25,888 nucleotides of DNA from a virus, in the IMG/VR virus record IMGVR_UViG_3300042898_001470, positions 1 to 25,888 of that record, one strand, 5' to 3'. The notes under the pieces were generated by a model. The model did not search any database. It saw only the letters and a program-made list of their open reading frames with translations, and was not told where the DNA came from. The position numbers were made by a program, and so were the translations under genes. Positions 22,101-25,888 of this stretch are shown here, one piece after another (position 1 is the first letter of the stretch; every line of letters starts with the position of its first letter).

Positions 22101-23751
22101 CAGTTCCCAGGTTGGCATTAATGGTGTTGATTGATGTAGCCTGTGTGGCAGCATTACTGGTTAGAGTTGTAATGTTGGTAGTAGCAGTACCTAAATTGGC
22201 GTCCAGAGTTTGTATCTGGCCAGCCTGTGTGACAGCATTGGCAGTCAGTGTGTTGATACTGGTGGCCTGCGTGGCGGCATTGCTAAACAATGTGGTAATG
22301 TTAGTAGTGGCTGTACCTAAATTGGCATCAATGGCCACAATCTGACCTGCTTGTGTTGCGGCATTGGCCGTCAATGTAGTCAATGATCCTGCCTGAGTGG
22401 CGGCATTGCTGAACAATGTGGTGATGTTGGTAGTTGCTGTGCCCAGGTTGGCATCCAGTGTGGTAATTCTCACATTGGCTGCTGTTTGTCCTGCGGCCAC
22501 ATTGGCAATACTGGTGACCAGTGTGGCACTTAAATTAGCATCATTACCCAGAGCGGCTGCAATTTCATTTAGTGTATCCAGAGTGGCGGGAGCACCGCTA
22601 ATTAAATTACTGATCTGTGTGTCTACATAACTCTTCAGGGCTGTGTTGGCTGTGACTATGGCAGCATTGGCACCGGTGATCTGATTGGCTTGGCCTGCTG
22701 CATTGCTGAATAGCGTGGTGATATTTGTAGTGGCAGTACCTAAATTGGCATTTGTAGTGTTCTGATATGAACCCAGGTTGGCATTAATGGTATTGATTGA
22801 TGTTGCTTGAGTGGTAGCATTTGAGAACAGAGTTGTAATATTGGTAGTGGCCGTACCTAAATTGGCATTGGCATACTGATAAAAAGAACCAATATTGGCA
22901 TTTATAGTGTTGATACTGGTTGCCTGAGTCGCAGCGTTTGATGTCCAGGCAGTGGTGATAGCTGAGTCCTGTGTGTCAACATAGGACTTCATATTGGTGT
23001 TGGCTGTTGTTGCAGCCGTGTTGGCTGCGTTGGTATTGGCCGTAATTGCAGTGCTCAGGTTACTGTTAACCATACCAATGAAGCTGACCACAGCACTGTT
23101 AGCCGTCACGATAGCGGCGTTGGCACCAGTAATCTGATTGGCTTGACCTGCTGCATTGCTGAACAACGTAGTAATGTTGGTAGTGGCTGTACCTAAGTTG
23201 GCATTAACAGTGGTCTGATATGCACCCAGGTTAGCATTGATACTGTTCAGTGATGTTGCTTGTGTAGCAGCATTACTGAATAATGTGGTAATATTGGTAG
23301 TAGCAGTACCTAAATTGGCGTCAATTGTGGTAATTCGGGTATTGGCCCAGCCCTGATAAGCTCCTAGATTCGACTGAATTCCAATGATTGTCGAATTAAC
23401 AGGTAAGTATGCTGCAACCTCAGTATTACCATAGCTACTGCTACTGAAAACTGCACCGTTGGCCCAGAAAAAAGCTGCGGCCGTGATGTTACCAGTTCTG
23501 ACGTTGGCATAGCTGGTAGTTGATATATTCGAGTTATTTGCACCAGTGCCCGTGGTGTATGCTGTGGTAAAGGTCTGATCGGTTTCACTCCAGTATAGGG
23601 CCACATTACTGACTAACCCGTTGGCGCGATTGAATATGAAACCGACATCTACGTTAGCCTGAGTGGCACCACCGTTTAGAACCGTAATCGGGTCATTAAA
23701 CGCTGTGATAGTAGTATCAACTTGGTAAAACTTTGGTCTGGTTAATGCCAT
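19198..23751 (-). CDS. Giant repeat-rich tail fibre (1517 aa)
   Basis: 1517 aa, the largest gene here. Residues 1-105 are a compact N-terminal domain (ALTRPKFYQVDTTITAF ... VALYWSETDQTF) that presumably attaches to the virion. Residues about 140-800 contain some 12 copies of ANLGTATTNITTLFSNA with heptad-spaced Ile/Leu/Ala, a predicted coiled-coil shaft, and one STLDTL-type segment (GAPATLDTLNEIAAALGND) common in phage fibres. Residues 800-1517 are Thr/Gly/Ala/Val-rich beta repeats with INAGTIGNSGA units and four clear STTTGAL(V/L)V linkers. The end (GNRMGFVWGANSVSSAYTYF) is the likely tip. A late octamer lies 21 bases before ATG 23751, and a terminator isolates it from the upstream fibre gene. 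Host adsorption is the likely role, by analogy with long tail fibres. Confidence 0.9.
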   Translation of the reverse strand: MALTRPKFYQVDTTITAFNDPITVLNGGATQANVDVGFIFNRANGLVSNVALYWSETDQTFTTAYTTGTGANNSNISTTSYANVRTGNITAAAFFWANGAVFSSSSYGNTEVAAYLPVNSTIIGIQSNLGAYQGWANTRITTIDANLGTATTNITTLFSNAATQATSLNSINANLGAYQTTVNANLGTATTNITTLFSNAAGQANQITGANAAIVTANSAVVSFIGMVNSNLSTAITANTNAANTAATTANTNMKSYVDTQDSAITTAWTSNAATQATSINTINANIGSFYQYANANLGTATTNITTLFSNATTQATSINTINANLGSYQNTTNANLGTATTNITTLFSNAAGQANQITGANAAIVTANTALKSYVDTQISNLISGAPATLDTLNEIAAALGNDANLSATLVTSIANVAAGQTAANVRITTLDANLGTATTNITTLFSNAATQAGSLTTLTANAATQAGQIVAIDANLGTATTNITTLFSNAATQATSINTLTANAVTQAGQIQTLDANLGTATTNITTLTSNAATQATSINTINANLGTATTNITTLTSNAATQAAALNTLDANLGTATTNITTLFSNAAVQATSINTINANLGSYQNTVNANLGTATTNITTLFSNAAGQANQITGANAAIVTANSAVVSFVGTINNNLSTAITANTNAANAAIVTANTSLKSYVDTQDSAITTAWTANAATQATSINTINANLGTATTNITTLTSNAATQATSINTINANLGTATTNISTIQANLGAYQNTTNANIGTLFLGNVSTQANLGAFEAYANTKIGTNTNSNLVVVATTTSTSTTTGALVVAGGVGIAGALYVGGATQAAAITSSGTIIASTINAGTIGNSGATLTGTVSTAAQNSITTMTGLTGFGTASVVTTAAGHLTVTGNLTVNGTQNIINNTTYETTEYVVTQNATFGNIGTLVATTGFSAANAVITGGSINNVTVGATTHTTGRFTTVTATTVNAGTIGNASAVFSGASATLTGTLIATTVNAGTIGNSGAVLTGTLSSGAQNNITSATGITALGTIASLAATTAVATNFSSGNINFTGTTNGTVSTANVSLYESVTATTTNATHYPVLSGIATGNTAGFTAAGLVFNPSTGNLVLAGTTATTSTTTGALVVAGGAGIAGNVTIGDAINFTGAAPEIVFTAANPWINATSYIYFPGGAYFNSGVVYTEAALRARGGLFNDTGTKILTIGSASQLSVANTMSSTSTTTGALLVSGGVGVAGQGVFGGNLTVGNMNQTRANLLVFGGNLNAGVGSSIALAEFYTTNTNGSYLRILNNRHAQGADWTSANTRIQQMIDVTPQGYIEFNPVGATYGVAIGSGTTEIMRLASSGNVVINATTASTSTTTGALVVKGGAGIAGNVTSANVFATGVFIGSGSAVSGLFWSANNAAVSTGGGSTAPGGSTTQIQYNNAGAFAGAASLIYISGSGNVVATAGTVSSSNVTGAVVVSGAGGLGVGGNVYVGNRMGFVWGANSVSSAYTYFNSTTNSIDTVFG
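21380..23335 (-). repeat. Coding tandem repeat, about 12 units of fibre shaft
   Basis: Within the 1517-aa fibre, the unit ANLGTATTNITTLFSNAATQ recurs about twelve times, separated by 10-100 residues; in three copies LFSNA becomes LTSNA and the last is ANLGTATTNISTIQANLG. A longer super-unit, QITGANAAIVTANSAVVSF followed by NLSTAITANTNAAN and KSYVDTQDSAITTAWT, appears twice nearly intact, with a shorter third version. The DNA copies differ mainly at third codon positions, so selection acts on the protein. Confidence 0.88.
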
Positions 23752-23772
23752 CGTGAATTCCGTGTTATCTGG

Positions 23773-23780
23773 TATTTATC
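23773..23780 (-). promoter_or_regulatory. T4-like late promoter for giant fibre (GATAAATA)
   Basis: The minus strand reads GATAAATACCAG, one mismatch from TATAAATA, 21 bases before ATG 23751 and just downstream of the terminator at 23799-23821. Confidence 0.75.
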
Positions 23781-23798
23781 TAATTGAAAAAGATGACA

Positions 23799-23821
23799 AA
23801 AGGGTGTTTAAAACACCCTTT
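23799..23821 (-). terminator. Intrinsic terminator after 305-aa fibre gene
   Basis: A perfect inverted repeat centred on base 23810 (AAAGGGTGTTT against AAACACCCTTT). On the minus strand the stem ends CCCTTTTGTC, giving a short U-run. It lies 26 bases past the stop of the 305-aa fibre gene and upstream of the giant fibre's late promoter. The stem is symmetric and may also stop transcription from the other side, though nothing reads in that direction here. Confidence 0.75.
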
Positions 23822-23846
23822 CCACTTGCTACTAAATTACCAAAGT

Positions 23847-24764
23847 TTATACTCGTCCCACCACCACTTCAATCACACCCTTGGTGTACATGGGATAATC
23901 TTCCAGAGCTTTTCCTATTACTTGCCCAACTGATGGGGATTCGTTAGATCTAGCATAGCCAAAACCAGCTGATATCATCATATCACCTTTCTTGACCGGA
24001 CCAATGACCATACAGGGAACTCGCCCAGTCAGTGCCAGTGCTACAACATTGGTGCCTGACAATTGTCCGTTCATTAAGTGAGCTGGATTAGTGGAAACCA
24101 CGCCCGCCACTGCTGTGGTCGCAACATCAGCCAGGGTAACTTCATATGTGCCGCCAAACATCAATACTGTACCAGGATTGTATGATTTATCTGCCTGGTA
24201 ATTTTCTGCCAAGTCGGCGTATTTTGCTTGTGTTGACACACCAAAGAATGTATTAAACCAAGCACTGACACTACCCACGTTAATGGTCAAGTTGGCGTTG
24301 GGGACGATGTTGCCAGAAACAGTCAACCCAGTCAAGGTGCCCACGCTAGTTAAACTAGATGCTGTTACTCCGGAACCCAGTGTAGTGGATGTCAGTACTG
24401 ATGTACCGTTTATTTCATATTGCTTACCAGTCAGAAGATTAAAATCTTCGCTGCTGGTCCAGGCGGCTGTGGCATTAACCCAGTTAAGCGTCTTGTCTGT
24501 TGCACCTTTGATGGTAATACCAGCACCATCTGCTGTGGTATTAGTGGGGCTTGCAACGTCAGCAACAATAATATTTTTGTCTTCTACAACCAAGTTTGTT
24601 GTATTAATATTGGTGGTTGTACCGTTTATGGTTAAGTTACCAGAAACAGTTAAATCGCCAGTGGCGGTGACTGTACCCGGAGTATTAATACTACCAGTTG
24701 CTGCATCTATTGTCAGTGGCCCCACTGTCAGACCGTTTTGTACTACAAAGTTACTGTTTGCCAT
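23847..24764 (-). CDS. Tail fibre with paralogous C-terminal chaperone-like domain
   Basis: 305 aa from ATG 24764 with a GGGGAA ribosome site. The N-terminus (MANSNFVVQNGLTVGPLTID) is typical of phage fibre subunits. The next part is beta-repetitive (DLTVSGNLTINGTTTNINTT, then LVVEDKNIIVADV). Residues about 150-305 repeat the C-terminal domain of the 403-aa fibre: GNIVPNANLTINVGSVSAWF, KYADLAENYQADKSYNPGTV, GVVSTNPAHLMN, ALTGRVPCMVIGPVKKGD, ending EVVVGRV. Matching ends with different beginnings look like modular duplication. It is followed by a terminator. A TATAAAAA octamer at 24831-24838 could be its promoter, which would place a strong hairpin in the 5' leader. Confidence 0.85.
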   Translation of the reverse strand: MANSNFVVQNGLTVGPLTIDAATGSINTPGTVTATGDLTVSGNLTINGTTTNINTTNLVVEDKNIIVADVASPTNTTADGAGITIKGATDKTLNWVNATAAWTSSEDFNLLTGKQYEINGTSVLTSTTLGSGVTASSLTSVGTLTGLTVSGNIVPNANLTINVGSVSAWFNTFFGVSTQAKYADLAENYQADKSYNPGTVLMFGGTYEVTLADVATTAVAGVVSTNPAHLMNGQLSGTNVVALALTGRVPCMVIGPVKKGDMMISAGFGYARSNESPSVGQVIGKALEDYPMYTKGVIEVVVGRV

Positions 24765-24801
24765 TTAATTCCCCGGTTCCATATTCCCCGTTAAGGATTG
24801 C

Positions 24802-24828
24802 ATCAGGGCCAGCCCATCCGGCCCTGAT
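24802..24828. terminator. Strong hairpin between fibre genes
   Basis: A 9-bp perfect stem (ATCAGGGCC with GGCCCTGAT) encloses a 9-base loop, 5 bases past the stop of the partial fibre gene. The T-run (TGTTTTTATATT) follows it on the plus strand, opposite to the direction of all nearby genes; on the minus strand GCAATCC follows, with no U-run. It may protect or pause minus-strand mRNA, or sit in the 5' leader of the 305-aa gene. Confidence 0.55.
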
Positions 24829-24833
24829 TGTTT

Positions 24834-25888
24834 TTATATTACCATGTACTCTTTTCTGATTCTGACGTTATTGGTGGCATTAGCGGCAATAAACTGTACC
24901 ACTGTGGTGCCACCACTGACTGTTGCACTGATTACACCCAGGTTGCCGCCAGTCCGAACTATACCATATTCAGCTACGTTGGCATTTGTGCCATTCTGGA
25001 TAACCAGGGCCTCGGATACCTGATAACTGGCGCCGTTTGTGACCTGAATCACGTACTTGGCGCTGCGATACACGCTGTTGGTAATGGTATCAACTGTAGT
25101 CAATGTATTGGCACTGGCCACTGACACGTTGGCAACATTGCTGACAAAGCCACCAGTTGTATCAAAGTAGTTGAATACTGTTGCACTGGCTGTACCTGTG
25201 CTGATATACACACCGTCGTTATCTGCACTAACTCCCATATATCCATTAACACTGGCTATGGCAGTAACAGTGGTGGTAGTTGTTAATACACGCACATCAA
25301 TTACGTCGGCACTGGCAGGAGCCTCAGTGAATGTTATTGCACTACCAGTCAAGCTATATGCCAGAGTTGGTATCTGTACCACACCGTTGATGCTGACTAT
25401 CAGACCATTGGTGGTCGCAGCAGCAAAGTTTACACTGGTAAATGTTGTTGTACCACCGTCACCACTAAACTGTGTGTCGGTGACCACAGTAAATGCTGAA
25501 CCTGCGGTCTGCCAGCTGCTACCGTTATAGAATTCCAAGCTATTACTGGTGCTGTTATAACGAATCATACCGGCTGTATCAGTACCGCCAGTTGAGCTGG
25601 GACGCTGAGCTGTGGTGCCCACTGGAATCATTATACTGTCAGTTGTATTGACTATCAGTTTAGCACCAGTCACCAATGTACTCGTGGTGGCTGAGTTACC
25701 AATGACCACTTGGTCGTAGCTGGCACCAGGACGAGCCCAGATCAGGGTGTTGTCTGTCTTGCCTCTGACAACAAAATCCATGCCAGCAGTCTTACCACTG
25801 TTGAATATCGCTGCTTTGCCAGCAGTTACGTTACCAGCAATACCAGTACCACCAACAACCACCAGAGCACCTGTTGTTGTACTGGTAC
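24834..25888 (-). CDS. Tail fibre protein, N-terminus beyond window
   Basis: The frame is open to the right edge (base 25888), so only the C-terminal 350 or so residues are seen. A GTG at 25862 is not a real start: the STTTGALVVVGGTGIAGNV linker continues upstream of it in the same frame. Then come MDFVVRGKTDNTLIWARPG, a tail-fibre segment PVGTTAQRPSSTGGTDTAGM leading into MIRYNSTSNSLEFYNGSSW, a beta domain with TQFSGDGGTTTFTSVNF and GLIVSINGVVQIPTLAYSL, and a C-terminal domain SAKYVIQVTNGASYQVSEAL ending VRIRKEYMVI. All are typical of virion fibre or adhesin proteins. It heads the minus-strand fibre cluster. Confidence 0.85.
   Translation of the reverse strand, partial: TSTTTGALVVVGGTGIAGNVTAGKAAIFNSGKTAGMDFVVRGKTDNTLIWARPGASYDQVVIGNSATTSTLVTGAKLIVNTTDSIMIPVGTTAQRPSSTGGTDTAGMIRYNSTSNSLEFYNGSSWQTAGSAFTVVTDTQFSGDGGTTTFTSVNFAAATTNGLIVSINGVVQIPTLAYSLTGSAITFTEAPASADVIDVRVLTTTTTVTAIASVNGYMGVSADNDGVYISTGTASATVFNYFDTTGGFVSNVANVSVASANTLTTVDTITNSVYRSAKYVIQVTNGASYQVSEALVIQNGTNANVAEYGIVRTGGNLGVISATVSGGTTVVQFIAANATNNVRIRKEYMVI

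Larger units (their letters stand above)
17840..25888 (-). repeat. Dispersed fibre-linker repeat (STTTGALVVxGGxGIAG)
   Basis: The peptide STTTGALVVxGGxGIAGNV and its DNA recur near 17842-17890, 18180-18225, 19620-19670, 20027-20080, 20330-20375, 21283-21325 and 25826-25888, with a degenerate copy near 19325. They occur in three genes (403 aa, 1517 aa, partial fibre) on the same strand and frame. The copies near 20335 and 21285 share a run of over 20 identical bases. Coordinates give the span, not a continuous repeat. Confidence 0.8.

Noticed and set aside
20492-22630. Series of plus-strand open frames with Val/Leu/Ala-rich, membrane-like translations
   Set aside because: They are antisense to the repeat-rich giant fibre. 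The Thr/Asn/Ala codons read as hydrophobic residues in reverse, and no ribosome sites or promoters support them.
21380-23335. CRISPR-like array of direct repeats
   Set aside because: Spacing is irregular, copies differ at third codon positions and the whole region is an intact reading frame, so it is a protein repeat.
25860-25862. GTG start for the partial fibre gene
   Set aside because: The linker repeat continues in frame upstream to the window edge, so the true start is outside.

Overview
The window is part of the virion-structure region of a T4-like contractile-tailed phage (Straboviridae/Kyanoviridae-type myovirus). Hallmark proteins are recognisable by sequence: tail sheath gp18, tail tube gp19, neck proteins gp13 and gp14, tail sheath stabiliser gp15, head-completion nuclease gp4 and small terminase gp16. 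The proteins look most like those of environmental (marine or freshwater) T4-like phages rather than of coliphage T4. No host or photosynthesis gene is present, so the host cannot be named. Genes are tightly packed, there is no gene-free stretch over 120 bases, and I saw no tRNA, insertion sequence, CRISPR array or attachment site.

Layout. Bases 1-6043 (minus strand, read right to left) hold gp19, a tail-tube-fold baseplate candidate with a Ser/Gly-rich tail, a small conserved protein, gp4, gp16, a protein with a capsid-targeting-like N-terminus, and a long modular protein cut by the window edge (AT-hook-like, SH3-like and calcium-loop-like segments). Bases 6078-9446 encode a very long tail sheath (1122 aa against about 660 in T4) with a large insertion that includes a carbohydrate-binding-like module. 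Bases 9559-13051 mix early-type genes (zinc-ribbon HNH relative, dNMP kinase, two unknowns) with gp13. Bases 13108-16347 are the only multi-gene plus-strand block: gp14, gp15 and a Nudix hydrolase. Bases 16342-25888 (minus strand) are a fibre/adhesin cluster: a DUF115-like Rossmann protein, a fibre with a chaperone-like C-terminal domain, a LamG-type lectin protein, a 1517-aa coiled-coil repeat fibre, a second fibre with the same C-terminal domain, and a partial fibre.

Regulation can be read directly. Structural genes are preceded by an NNTAAATA octamer (usually TAAATACT) like the T4 late promoter TATAAATA. The dNMP kinase and two unknown genes instead have good sigma70 -35/-10 pairs. Three genes have their promoter so close to the start codon that a leaderless or nearly leaderless mRNA is predicted.

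The main points of interest are adhesion-type domains inserted into sheath and neck proteins, a nearly uncharged 12-copy coiled-coil repeat, a fibre-linker repeat shared between four genes that could drive recombination, an HNH protein lacking its catalytic histidine, and the split, inverted neck gene cluster.
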